Origin: Bin5 sp965221345
Lineage (GTDB): Bacteria; Chloroflexota; Anaerolineae; Caldilineales; Caldilineaceae
Assembly: GCA_965221345.1 (NCBI GenBank)
Contig: CBDCSD010000001.1
Coordinates: 1,302,001 to 1,366,000, forward strand
Direction of reading: 5' to 3'
Length of the DNA stretch: 64,000 nt
In this document: piece after piece, positions 54,681 through 63,571 of the stretch
Layout of the letters: the number at the start of each line of letters is the position of its first letter
Numbering within the stretch: the first letter of the stretch is position 1
Program-made: the position numbers and the translations under genes
The notes under the pieces: model-generated
Databases searched by the model: none
The model's input: only the letters and a program-made list of their open reading frames with translations
What the model was told of the DNA's origin: nothing

Positions 54681-54709
54681 TTGACAAAATGAATGTGAGG
54701 TGGTATGAT
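54681..54709 (+). promoter_or_regulatory. Promoter of the suf operon
   Basis: TTGACA at 54681-54686, exactly 17 bases, TATGAT at 54704-54709, a near-consensus sigma-70 site. Transcription would start near 54716, inside the palindrome at 54708-54720. Confidence 0.75.
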
Positions 54710-54749
54710 TTGGATCAAATGTTATTGTCGGTCTGACCAAATGTTTGTG
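54708..54749 (+). promoter_or_regulatory. Candidate SufR operator (palindrome and direct repeat)
   Basis: ATTTG-GAT-CAAAT at 54708-54720 is a perfect palindrome overlapping the -10 end. The sequence GATCAAATGTTATTG (54713-54727) recurs as GACCAAATGTTTGTG (54735-54749), 22 bases on. Position fits repression by the product of the first gene; binding is inferred. Confidence 0.5.
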
Positions 54750-54791
54750 CTTGAAGCCGCAATTGGCCCTGAACAGCAGAGAAAATGACTC

Positions 54792-55451
54792 ATGTCTATC
54801 AGTCCAGACCAAAACTCACCTGCATGGCAGATTCTTGAGTATCTGCAACGCAATCCGTCTGCCACCATCAAAGACTTTGAGATTCTGTTGGGCGTGACAA
54901 CTACAGCCGTGCGCCAACATCTGAACGCCCTTCAGGCCAGCGGATATCTGGATCGGCGTGAGGAACGTTCGGGCGTAGGGAGGCCGCACTACATCTACGT
55001 GGCTACGGATGCCGCCCGCGAGCTTTTCGCATGCCGCTGTGACGTTCTGGCCCTGACCATGCTCCAGGAGATGTACGGAATGGTCGGCGCCGAACAGATT
55101 GGTACGCTCTTGAAGCGAGTTGGCGTGCGGCTCGCGGAACGGTACGAAGACAGCGTCAAGGCGACCGGTCTGCAACACAGAGTCGAGGAGATGGCCGGCG
55201 CTCTGGGCCGGCAAGGTGTTCTGACCGATGTGTCAGCCGACGAAAGCAATACAATCGCCTTGAAAATGTATAACTGCCCCTATCACGACCTCGCCATCGA
55301 GCACCGGGAGATCTGCGAAATGGATCAACTGATGTTGCAGCAGGTCCTGGGAGCGGAAGTCTCTCTGGATGACTGCATAATGGACGGGCACGCCAGCTGC
55401 TCCTTTGAAATCAAGCAGAGCAGCCCCGCCGAACTTGAGTTTGAGTCCTGA
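54792..55451 (+). CDS. sufR: SufR-like iron-sulfur transcriptional regulator
   Basis: 219 residues. Residues 10-60 form a winged helix-turn-helix (TTTAVRQHLNALQASGYL). The C-terminal region has four candidate cluster-binding cysteines at 162, 175, 195 and 203, as in SufR/DeoR-like sensors that repress suf genes when iron-sulfur supply is good. It is the first gene of the suf operon, downstream of a strong promoter with an operator-like palindrome, consistent with autoregulation. Extra Cys81 and Cys83 lie in the middle. Confidence 0.88.
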   Translation: MSISPDQNSPAWQILEYLQRNPSATIKDFEILLGVTTTAVRQHLNALQASGYLDRREERSGVGRPHYIYVATDAARELFACRCDVLALTMLQEMYGMVGAEQIGTLLKRVGVRLAERYEDSVKATGLQHRVEEMAGALGRQGVLTDVSADESNTIALKMYNCPYHDLAIEHREICEMDQLMLQQVLGAEVSLDDCIMDGHASCSFEIKQSSPAELEFES

Positions 55452-55530
55452 ACGCTTCATCCGCGGTCAGGCGGTCGTTCGTATAGTTCACGGCTGCACA
55501 CAGCCGCCAATTGGAGGAGTGAAGAAAGAT

Positions 55531-56340
55531 ATGAGTACACTTGAGATCCAGGATCTGCACGTTGCTATCGGAGATACAGAAATATTGAAGGGTGTGGATC
55601 TGACATTGAACAGTGGGGATATCCACGCATTGATGGGACCGAACGGGTCGGGAAAGTCGACACTCTCCTACGTGATCGCCGGCCATCCACATTACCAGGT
55701 AACACAGGGCGATATCCTGCTCGATGGCGAAAGTATTCTGGACATGGAGGCCGACGAACGGGCCAGAACGGGAATCTTTTTGGCCTTCCAGTATCCCGTT
55801 ACTATTCCCGGTGTCAGCGTCGCCAATTTTCTGCGCACGGCCGTATCCAACGTGCGGGGCTACACCAGCAAAGATGCCGGCAGCAGCGCCAACGGTGTCA
55901 TCGGCAGCAATCTCATGCCCATGCGGGAATTTCGTCGTGAATTGAACACGAAAATGAAAGAGTTCAACGTCGATTCCAGCTTTGCACGTCGCTATTTGAA
56001 CGAAGGGTTTTCCGGCGGCGAGAAGAAGCGGACTGAGGTCCTGCAGATGGCAATGTTGGAGCCGAAATTCGCGATTCTGGACGAATCCGATTCAGGCCTG
56101 GACATTGATGCTTTGAAGGTAGTCTCGGATGGCATCAACAAGCTGGCCACCGAAGACCGGGGTTTCCTGCTAATTACCCACTACCAGCGCATTCTGAACT
56201 TCGTAAAGCCGGATTACGTCAGTATTTTCTTTGGCGGTCGCATCGTCAAGACGGGCGGTCCGGAAGTGGCGCTGATGTTGGAAGAAAGGGGCTATAACTG
56301 GGTCGAGGAAGAGTTGGTTGCCGGACTTGTGCCCGCCTGA
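55531..56340 (+). CDS. sufC: SUF complex ATPase SufC
   Basis: 269 residues from MSTLEIQDLHVAIGD; GGAGG lies 13 bases upstream and the earlier frame lacks homology. ABC-type ATPase: Walker A GPNGSGKS at 36-43, SufC-specific FLAFQYPVTIPGVS, the signature FSGGEKKR, and AILDESDSGLD. It energises the SufBCD scaffold. It overlaps nothing and lies about 80 bases after sufR. Confidence 0.97.
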   Translation: MSTLEIQDLHVAIGDTEILKGVDLTLNSGDIHALMGPNGSGKSTLSYVIAGHPHYQVTQGDILLDGESILDMEADERARTGIFLAFQYPVTIPGVSVANFLRTAVSNVRGYTSKDAGSSANGVIGSNLMPMREFRRELNTKMKEFNVDSSFARRYLNEGFSGGEKKRTEVLQMAMLEPKFAILDESDSGLDIDALKVVSDGINKLATEDRGFLLITHYQRILNFVKPDYVSIFFGGRIVKTGGPEVALMLEERGYNWVEEELVAGLVPA

Positions 56341-56477
56341 TAAAAGGGGGCACTGATGGGGCATGTCGAACACGGCAAACTTTCCCTTGGTGCACTGGCC
56401 GAAACAAGCAGACTGAGATTTGGAGGCAACCGGCTACACACGATCGGTCGCTCCATTCCTTGTCAAGGAGGGTTATT

Positions 56478-57893
56478 GTGACTGCACTGACAGATTCACA
56501 GCATCTTGAAGGCGTAAAGGACGATTACCAGTACGGCTTTCATGACGAAGAGAACGCGGTCTTCAAAGCTAAAAAGGGCTTGACGCATCTGGTGGTCGAC
56601 CAGATCTCCAGCATCAAGAAGGAACCGGAATGGATGTTAAAGTTCCGTCACGAAGCACTGGATATCTTCTTTTCCAAGGCGATGCCGACTTGGGGCGCCG
56701 ACCTGAGTGGTATCGATTTTGACGACATCTTCTACTATCTGCGCCCAGCGGAAAAGCAGGGCAAAAGCTGGGACGAAGTGCCGGAGGACATCAAACGCAC
56801 TTTTGACCGGCTTGGCATCCCAGAGGCGGAACGCAGATTTCTGGCTGGCGTCGGCGCGCAGTACGAGTCCGAGGTGGTCTACCACAGCCTGAAAGAAGAG
56901 TGGGAAAAGCTGGGAGTCGTTTTCCTCGACATGGACAGTGGCCTGCGCGAGCATGAGGACATCGTTAAGGAGTACTTCGCCACAGTTATCCCGGCCGCCG
57001 ACAATAAGTTCGCCGCGCTGAACAGCGCAGTATGGAGTGGCGGCAGCTTCGTCTATGTGCCGAAGGGCGTGCATGTCGATATTCCCTTGCAGGCATATTT
57101 TCGCATCAATGCCGAAAATATGGGACAGTTTGAGCGCACTCTGATCATCGTGGAAGAGGGAGCCAGCGTCCACTACGTAGAAGGATGCACAGCGCCCATC
57201 TACTCCAGCAACAGCCTCCACAGCGCGGTTGTGGAAATCATCGTCAAAAAGGGCGGACGCTGCCGCTATACTACGATCCAGAACTGGAGTACCGACGTCT
57301 ATAACTTGGTTACCAAACGGGCGATGGCCTACGACGATGCCACTATGGAGTGGATAGACGGCAACCTCGGCAGCAAGGTGACGATGAAGTATCCGGCCGT
57401 CTACATGATGGGCCCCAAGGCGCACGGCGAAATCCTGTCTATTGCCTTCGCCGGCAAAGGCCAGCATCAGGACGCCGGCGGCAAAGTGGTCCACGCCGCC
57501 CCGAACACCAGCTCCAAAATCGTCTCCAAATCGATTAGCAAGGACGGTGGCCGTGCCAGCTATCGCGGCCTGCTGAAGGTGGCAAAAGGTGCCCACCACA
57601 GCCGCAGCAACGTCGTCTGCGATGCCCTGCTGCTAGACGCGGACAGCCGCTCGGACACCTATCCCTACATCGAAATCAATGAGGACGATGTAAGCATCGG
57701 TCACGAGGCGTCGGTCAGTAAGATCGGCGAAGAGCAGCTCTTCTATCTGATGAGCCGGGGCATTGACGAGGACGAAGCAGCCGCCATGATTGTGGGCGGA
57801 TTCATCGAGCCGCTTGTCAAAGAATTGCCCATGGAGTACGCAGTTGAAATGAACCGCCTGATCCAACTACAGATGGAAGGCAGCATTGGATAG
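56478..57893 (+). CDS. sufB: SUF scaffold protein SufB
   Basis: 471 residues from a GTG at 56478, with AAGGAGG six bases upstream; a TTG at 56460 is much less likely. The DDYQYGFHDEEN start, the ASVHYVEGCTAP segment with its conserved Cys, and SRGIDEDEAAAMIVGGF near the end are diagnostic. It forms the Fe-S assembly scaffold with SufC and SufD. The 137-base gap from sufC holds no gene. Confidence 0.97.
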   Translation: MTALTDSQHLEGVKDDYQYGFHDEENAVFKAKKGLTHLVVDQISSIKKEPEWMLKFRHEALDIFFSKAMPTWGADLSGIDFDDIFYYLRPAEKQGKSWDEVPEDIKRTFDRLGIPEAERRFLAGVGAQYESEVVYHSLKEEWEKLGVVFLDMDSGLREHEDIVKEYFATVIPAADNKFAALNSAVWSGGSFVYVPKGVHVDIPLQAYFRINAENMGQFERTLIIVEEGASVHYVEGCTAPIYSSNSLHSAVVEIIVKKGGRCRYTTIQNWSTDVYNLVTKRAMAYDDATMEWIDGNLGSKVTMKYPAVYMMGPKAHGEILSIAFAGKGQHQDAGGKVVHAAPNTSSKIVSKSISKDGGRASYRGLLKVAKGAHHSRSNVVCDALLLDADSRSDTYPYIEINEDDVSIGHEASVSKIGEEQLFYLMSRGIDEDEAAAMIVGGFIEPLVKELPMEYAVEMNRLIQLQMEGSIG

Positions 57894-58014
57894 TTTGCTT
57901 GCTTAACTTCTCGGTTCACACTAAAGGCAGCAAGCAACCCGGTACGCACATTGCGCCGCGGGAGATAAATTCAGACTTGTGATCTCCCGTTTTCGATAAC
58001 GGAGTCTACTGAAT

Positions 58015-59352
58015 GTGACTGTGCTTATAAAAGAACCGCAAGAAATTGTCGAGGAGACTGCCGGTTTTTCGCAGGAAACCGTGCGGCGGGCATCGGCAGC
58101 AAAAGACGAACCCACTTGGATGTTGAACTTTCGCCTGCGCGCCTGGCAGACGTTCGAGAGCCTGCCCTGGCCCAAACCGACCGACGAAGCCTGGCGGCGT
58201 ACACGCCTGACCGGCTTTTCATTGGATAACTACACGCCCTTCGCCACTCCTGGTAGGACCGTAGAGCACCATGAACTGGACCCCGTTCTGCTCAACGCCT
58301 TGGACGAGATGGAGTCCTCCGCCAGCCTGTTATATCGCGACGGCGGGGTCTTGTATAGCCAGGAAAACGACGACCTGGCCGCTCAAGGCGTAATTTTCGC
58401 CGACCTTCAAACGGCCGTGCAGCGGCATCCCGCACTTGTGCAACGCTACTTCATGACTGAGGCAGCTAAGCCGGACAACAACAAATTCACAGCCCTGCAC
58501 GCGGCGCTGTGGGACACCGGGTCGTTCATCTTCGTGCCCAGCAACACCAAAGTCACGCTTCCCCTGCATGCGATCCTTTACCAGGGCGAGCGCGTCGGCG
58601 GCTATCACCACACACTCCTGGTGGCCGAAGAAGGTGCCGAAGTGACCGTAGTCGATGATCTTCTGGGCGCGAAAAACTCCTTCCAGGCCAGTGTTGTAGA
58701 ATTGATTCTGAAGGACAATGCCCAGGTTCGCTACATCAACCTTCAAGATTTTGAGCATTCCGCCTGGAATTTTCTCACGGGTCGGGCGGCAATGGGCAAG
58801 GATACCGACCTGCGCTGGGTCCAAGTGAGTTGGGGCAGCCGCTTGACAAAAGCCTTCCTCGACCTGGACATGCGGGGCGAAGGCGGGCACGGCGAACTGC
58901 TGGGGCTCTACTTCCCAACCCGTCGCCAGCATATCGACCACCAGACGCTGCAGCTGCACCGCGTTCCCAACTGTTTCAGCGACCTGCTCTTCAACGGTGC
59001 GCTCAAACATCGTGCTCGCAGTGTCTACATGGGCATCATCAAAGTGTTGCCGGGCGCGCAGAAGACAGATGCTTTTCAGCGCAACGGCAATCTAATCCTG
59101 GATAGCAGCGCCCGTGCCGACAGCATACCTGGGTTGGAGATTGAGGCTGACGATGTGCGCTGTACCCATGCGGCCACCGCAGCACAGGTAGAGGACGAGT
59201 ACGTTTTCTACTTGATGGCCCGCGGCCTTTCCAGACCCCAGGCTGAACGGATGATCGTGCAGGGATTCCTTCAGAAAGTGCTCGACCGCGTTCCTGTGGA
59301 AGGCGTCGTAAAAAGGCTGGAAAAAGTAATAAATCGGAAAGTCAGCAGGTAA
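58015..59352 (+). CDS. sufD: SUF scaffold protein SufD
   Basis: 445 residues from a GTG at 58015. It shares the SufB/SufD beta-helix core: NNKFTALHAALWDTGSFIFV, then QKTDAFQRNGNLILDSSARADSIPGLEIEADDVRCTHA blocks, and the MARGLSRPQAERMIVQGF end. It pairs with SufB in the scaffold. It follows sufB by about 120 bases and precedes a rhodanese gene. Confidence 0.95.
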   Translation: MTVLIKEPQEIVEETAGFSQETVRRASAAKDEPTWMLNFRLRAWQTFESLPWPKPTDEAWRRTRLTGFSLDNYTPFATPGRTVEHHELDPVLLNALDEMESSASLLYRDGGVLYSQENDDLAAQGVIFADLQTAVQRHPALVQRYFMTEAAKPDNNKFTALHAALWDTGSFIFVPSNTKVTLPLHAILYQGERVGGYHHTLLVAEEGAEVTVVDDLLGAKNSFQASVVELILKDNAQVRYINLQDFEHSAWNFLTGRAAMGKDTDLRWVQVSWGSRLTKAFLDLDMRGEGGHGELLGLYFPTRRQHIDHQTLQLHRVPNCFSDLLFNGALKHRARSVYMGIIKVLPGAQKTDAFQRNGNLILDSSARADSIPGLEIEADDVRCTHAATAAQVEDEYVFYLMARGLSRPQAERMIVQGFLQKVLDRVPVEGVVKRLEKVINRKVSR

Positions 59353-59381
59353 CCTCATACATCAAGCAATGGAGAAGTGAT

Positions 59382-60233
<852 letters not shown>

Positions 60234-60286
60234 ATACGTGTCCTGGCATTGTCGTCCGCACTGAATTTTGACGTTGCGTAAAGAGA

Positions 60287-60319
60287 AAAGGCAAGGGGTA
60301 AAATATACCCTTTGCCTTT
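60287..60319 (+). other. 14-bp hairpin between rhodanese and sufU genes
   Basis: AAAGGCAAGGGGTA (60287-60300), five-base loop, TACCCTTTGCCTTT (60306-60319), one G-U pair. No T-run follows, so it may be a processing or stabilising site or a partial attenuator rather than a full terminator. Confidence 0.6.
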
Positions 60320-60345
60320 CGTGTAGGATTTAAATTTTAGTTCCC

Positions 60346-60723
60346 ATGGATCTTTTCCGCGAAGCAATCATCGACCATTACAAGCGCCCCCGCCACAAAG
60401 GCAAGCTGGAGGCCGTCGACGTCCACCGTCATGAGACCAACCCGTTCTGCGGCGATGAAGTCACCATCTATCTGAAGATCGCAGACGACATCGTGGCGGA
60501 CGCCGCGTTCGAAGGGCGGGGATGTGCCATTAGCCAGGCCAGCGCGTCAATGATTATGGAGGAGATCATCGGCATGTCGGTGGCCGATTTGAAGCAGTGG
60601 GGCAAAGAGGATGTACTCGACCTGCTTGGTATCGAGATCGGACCGGTGCGCCTGAAATGCGCGCTTCTGCCCCTGAAAGCACTTAAATCAGGGCTGTACG
60701 GACTGACAGACTGGCCCAAATAG
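60346..60723 (+). CDS. sufU: Iron-sulfur assembly protein SufU
   Basis: 125 residues, IscU-like. Cys35 (NPFCGDE), Cys60 (GCAISQAS) and Cys105 (RLKCALL) are the three conserved cysteines, with Asp37 of the CGD motif as the likely fourth zinc ligand. SufU accepts sulfur from SufS in firmicute-type SUF systems. The usual insert between the last two cysteines is short. It lies 26 bases before the Rieske gene. Confidence 0.94.
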   Translation: MDLFREAIIDHYKRPRHKGKLEAVDVHRHETNPFCGDEVTIYLKIADDIVADAAFEGRGCAISQASASMIMEEIIGMSVADLKQWGKEDVLDLLGIEIGPVRLKCALLPLKALKSGLYGLTDWPK

Positions 60724-60749
60724 ATTACGCCTTGAGGTAATGAGAGTAA

Positions 60750-61067
60750 ATGGAAGACTTTGTAAGAGTGGCCGCGACTGAGGACATCCCGCCGGGCGAA
60801 CGCCTCCTGGTCGAACTGGATGGTGTCCGCATCGCCGTTTTCAATCTGGACGGCGATTACTACGCAATCGAGGATGTCTGCACCCACGACGGTGGCCCGC
60901 TGGTGGAGGGAGAAATCCTGGAGGGAACTCAGGTCGAGTGCCCCCGGCACGGCGCCCGCTTCGACATCCGCACCGGCGAAGCTCTCAGCATGCCAGCATT
61001 CGAGCCGACCCCATCCTACGTAGTACAGGTTGAGGGCGGCGACATCTACGTGGAACAGCCCTATTGA
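60750..61067 (+). CDS. Rieske-type [2Fe-2S] ferredoxin
   Basis: 105 residues. Cluster ligands CTH (Cys44, His46) and CPRH (Cys64, His67) are in the usual spacing, as in the small soluble Rieske ferredoxins of dioxygenase and SUF neighbourhoods. It probably donates electrons in cluster assembly or to an oxygenase. Its partner is unknown. It lies within the suf operon and is followed 13 bases later by a SufT-like gene. Confidence 0.95.
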   Translation: MEDFVRVAATEDIPPGERLLVELDGVRIAVFNLDGDYYAIEDVCTHDGGPLVEGEILEGTQVECPRHGARFDIRTGEALSMPAFEPTPSYVVQVEGGDIYVEQPY

Positions 61068-61080
61068 GGAGAATGACCCG

Positions 61081-61404
61081 ATGAATGAAAATTCAGTGCC
61101 TACACCCGACGAAGTACGAGCCGAAATCAGGACCCATGTAAAGGATCCGGAGTTGATGATGAATATCGTTGACTTGGGCTTGGTCTACGATATTGAAGTG
61201 AACGAAGAGAGCAACATTGACGTTACCATGACTCTGACCAGCCCCGGCTGTCCCGTCGGCCCGCAGATCATTAGCGACGTCCAACGCACCGCCCACAACG
61301 CCTTCCCCAACGCAAACGAAGTAAACGTTCACCTTGTGTGGACGCCATTCTGGAACCCCGACATGATGTCGGAAGACGCCAAAGACGAACTGGGGATTTT
61401 CTGA
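61081..61404 (+). CDS. SufT-like MIP18/DUF59 protein
   Basis: 107 residues from MNENSVPTPDEVRAE; GAGGAGA lies upstream. DUF59/MIP18 block: VDLGLVYDIEV then TLTSPGCPVGPQ with Cys57. SufT proteins support maturation of Fe-S enzymes; related PaaD/MIP18 proteins act in late assembly steps. It is the last gene of the suf operon, followed by a terminator. Confidence 0.93.
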   Translation: MNENSVPTPDEVRAEIRTHVKDPELMMNIVDLGLVYDIEVNEESNIDVTMTLTSPGCPVGPQIISDVQRTAHNAFPNANEVNVHLVWTPFWNPDMMSEDAKDELGIF

Positions 61405-61438
61405 ACCTGTCTTTGGTCGCTATACAACGTACCAAGAG

Positions 61439-61470
61439 AAGACAATCCACTATATGGCATTGTCTTTTTG
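61439..61470 (+). terminator. Intrinsic terminator of the suf operon
   Basis: AAGACAAT (61439-61446) with ATTGTCTT (61459-61466), extended by CCA/TGG, followed by a T-run at 61465-61469. It lies 35 bases after the last suf stop. Confidence 0.75.
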
Positions 61471-61474
61471 GCTT

Positions 61475-61504
61475 TTGACTTGAACTGAACGGTTTCCTTA
61501 AGAT
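61475..61504 (+). promoter_or_regulatory. Promoter of the AAA/TOPRIM pair
   Basis: TTGACT at 61475-61480, 18-base spacer, TAAGAT at 61499-61504, directly after the suf terminator. Transcription would start near 61511, 14 bases before the ATPase ATG. Confidence 0.5.
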
Positions 61505-61524
61505 GGAGAAGGGGTACACAGCTA

Positions 61525-62715
61525 ATGTCTGAAACGAAAGCATTCTTAGAAAGAGTTCACATCGAGAATTTCCTTAGTTTGCGTTATGTAACTCTTCCTC
61601 TCAAGCCACTAACTGTTCTAGTTGGACCCAATGCAAGTGGAAAGTCAAATGTCCTTAGCGCCTTGGGCTTGTTAAACAATATGATGAATGCCGAAAGCGC
61701 TCCACCGGTCACATTCATCCAAGGTTTGTTTTGGGCGGGTGAAGCAAGTCATATCATATTCCAGATAGAGTCCCAAGTCGCCGAAACTCCAACTGTATAT
61801 GAACTGGAACTAAGAGCGGAAAAGGACAACCCTTTTGGCTCGGAGAATCTGTCGGTTAACAGTATAGAGGTCATATCAATCCAGAGCGGAGGGGGTGTTG
61901 TTCGGGATGAAAACGGTGAAAAAGAAACGACATTCAAGTCTAACAGACTCGCTCTAAAATCCGCAGGAGACTATGGGCACAAGCCCATAACAAGTGCTTT
62001 GACCGAGTTCGTAAAAGGTTGGGAGTTTTACGATTTTTCGCCAGAAAGAATGCGAACTGGTCTCTCAAAAATAGGGAAAGCGATTTTCGACGAGTTCAAA
62101 GAATCTCGAGGGACTCCACGGCTTGATGATGATGGTTCCACCTTGTCGGAGATTCTCTCCTACTGGTATGAAGAGAATAACGAATTGTTCAACAGGGTGA
62201 GTGATTCTCTCGCTGAGAGTACGAACATAAGAATTGACCACTGCGAAATCGACGGTGAAGAACAGCTTTGTCTTTTGGAAGGGTACAGTAAACCAATCTC
62301 TTTGGTGAGGGCATCGGAAGGCACACTTCGCCTGGTTGCGTATTACACTTTGGTCAACGAACCTAAATTGCCCCCACTAATAGCAATTGAAGAACCAGAG
62401 CGCAACCTGCACCCTGGTGCGCTTGCTGACATTGCAGATGTACTTGAGCGAATTGCAGAACAGTCACAAGTGATAATCACGACGCACAGTTCCCAATTGC
62501 TAAATGCGTTTGATTCTAGAAATTTGTCCGACTCTCTGGGCGTCCTCCTCATCCGCAATCTGCCTGGACTCGGCACAGAGGTCATCAATCTTGAGGAAAT
62601 AATTAATGACCGAGCAGCACTAGAGGGATGGATTGCTGATTTTGGCATTGGAAGTGGTATTTTCGATAGTGAGCTTCTCCAGGACATGATGGAGGAGCCG
62701 GCATGCCAAGCATAA
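61525..62715 (+). CDS. OLD-like AAA ATPase of a candidate defence pair
   Basis: 396 residues, AAA_15/AAA_21 (SMC-like) type. Walker A GPNASGKS at 34-41, a signature-like ASEGTLRL near 263-270, Walker B IAIEEPERNLHP at 286-297, and the TTHSSQLL histidine loop (His321). Between them lies a variable, charged domain. It overlaps the next gene by 13 bases. Codon use is clearly more AT-rich than in the suf genes just upstream. Such ATPases pair with nucleases in defence modules (PARIS, Septu, Gabija types); function here is inferred. Confidence 0.85.
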   Translation: MSETKAFLERVHIENFLSLRYVTLPLKPLTVLVGPNASGKSNVLSALGLLNNMMNAESAPPVTFIQGLFWAGEASHIIFQIESQVAETPTVYELELRAEKDNPFGSENLSVNSIEVISIQSGGGVVRDENGEKETTFKSNRLALKSAGDYGHKPITSALTEFVKGWEFYDFSPERMRTGLSKIGKAIFDEFKESRGTPRLDDDGSTLSEILSYWYEENNELFNRVSDSLAESTNIRIDHCEIDGEEQLCLLEGYSKPISLVRASEGTLRLVAYYTLVNEPKLPPLIAIEEPERNLHPGALADIADVLERIAEQSQVIITTHSSQLLNAFDSRNLSDSLGVLLIRNLPGLGTEVINLEEIINDRAALEGWIADFGIGSGIFDSELLQDMMEEPACQA

Positions 62716-63443
62716 GGATTTGGACTTTGGAGTCAGACTATGATGCCAAAGCGGTAAAAAGTTTGGCTGGGAAGTTGGTTGCTCATTTGGGACTCCCCAA
62801 TCTAACGATTCACGCTTCTGGAAAAGGGGCGGTTCCCAGGCCCAAAAAGAGTGACAAATCGTCGAGTATAACGCTGAGTAGAGCGGTGAGGAACTACCTG
62901 AAGCAAGATGATTGTGTGATTTTCGTCATCGACAGCGATAGTCCGATGTCATCAGAAATGCGGAAGCTACAACAGGATTCGCTCCTTAATCAGATCGAGC
63001 GAATCAAAGGGGATAGTGGTTTGGCGGGTAAAGTGTTTTTTGCCCCGGCAATTCAGGAGGTTGAATCCTGGCTGCTAATTGACTGTCTGGGGATCTTCTG
63101 CTACTTCGCAAGCAAACGCCCGCGGTTCAGAGAAAACTGTCGCGAAAAGGTTTCAACAAATCAGCCCTTCTCTAGAATGGTCACGCGTCATCAGAAAGGC
63201 GACACTCAGAATATCGTCGAAGCACAAGTAGGTGGCAGGGGCGCAAAAGAATTCTTGATTGACTTCTCGGAGCAGATTCTACTTGGACTCAATCCGAATC
63301 TGTCACACAGAAATATCAGGAGAGAGCGATATCGAGAAAAGATGTCTCCCGACATTGCTAGGCTTGTTGTAGTCGACCGGGAAACATTGCGACGGAACAA
63401 TTCTCTCCGCCAACTGGGAGACTTGCTTGCACTATTCAATTGA
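62703..63443 (+). CDS. TOPRIM-like protein (DUF4276/DUF4435-like), partner of the ATPase
   Basis: 246 residues. The pattern Glu10 (LESDYD), Asp77-x-Asp79 in VIFVIDSDSP and IQEVESWLL (Glu119, Glu121) fits a TOPRIM-type metal site, with the QEVESWLLID run being typical of DUF4276-like partners of AAA_21 ATPases. The C-terminal half (HRNIRRERYREKMSPDIARLV) is basic and may bind nucleic acid. No full family match was recognised. It overlaps the ATPase gene by 13 bases, so the two are surely cotranslated. Confidence 0.7.
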   Translation: MPSIRIWTLESDYDAKAVKSLAGKLVAHLGLPNLTIHASGKGAVPRPKKSDKSSSITLSRAVRNYLKQDDCVIFVIDSDSPMSSEMRKLQQDSLLNQIERIKGDSGLAGKVFFAPAIQEVESWLLIDCLGIFCYFASKRPRFRENCREKVSTNQPFSRMVTRHQKGDTQNIVEAQVGGRGAKEFLIDFSEQILLGLNPNLSHRNIRRERYREKMSPDIARLVVVDRETLRRNNSLRQLGDLLALFN

Positions 63444-63571
63444 GTGGAATGACGTATCGTACTTTCTCCTCACGCTGCAACCACCGCTCAGAATGGCACT
63501 CTGCCTACTTTCTTAGTTGAATCAAACGGAACAACCTGTTCGCCAAGAGCACCTTCAACCGAACTAAGAAA

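Noticed and set aside
56637..57599. 320-codon minus-strand ORF opposite sufB
   Set aside because: Antisense shadow of sufB.
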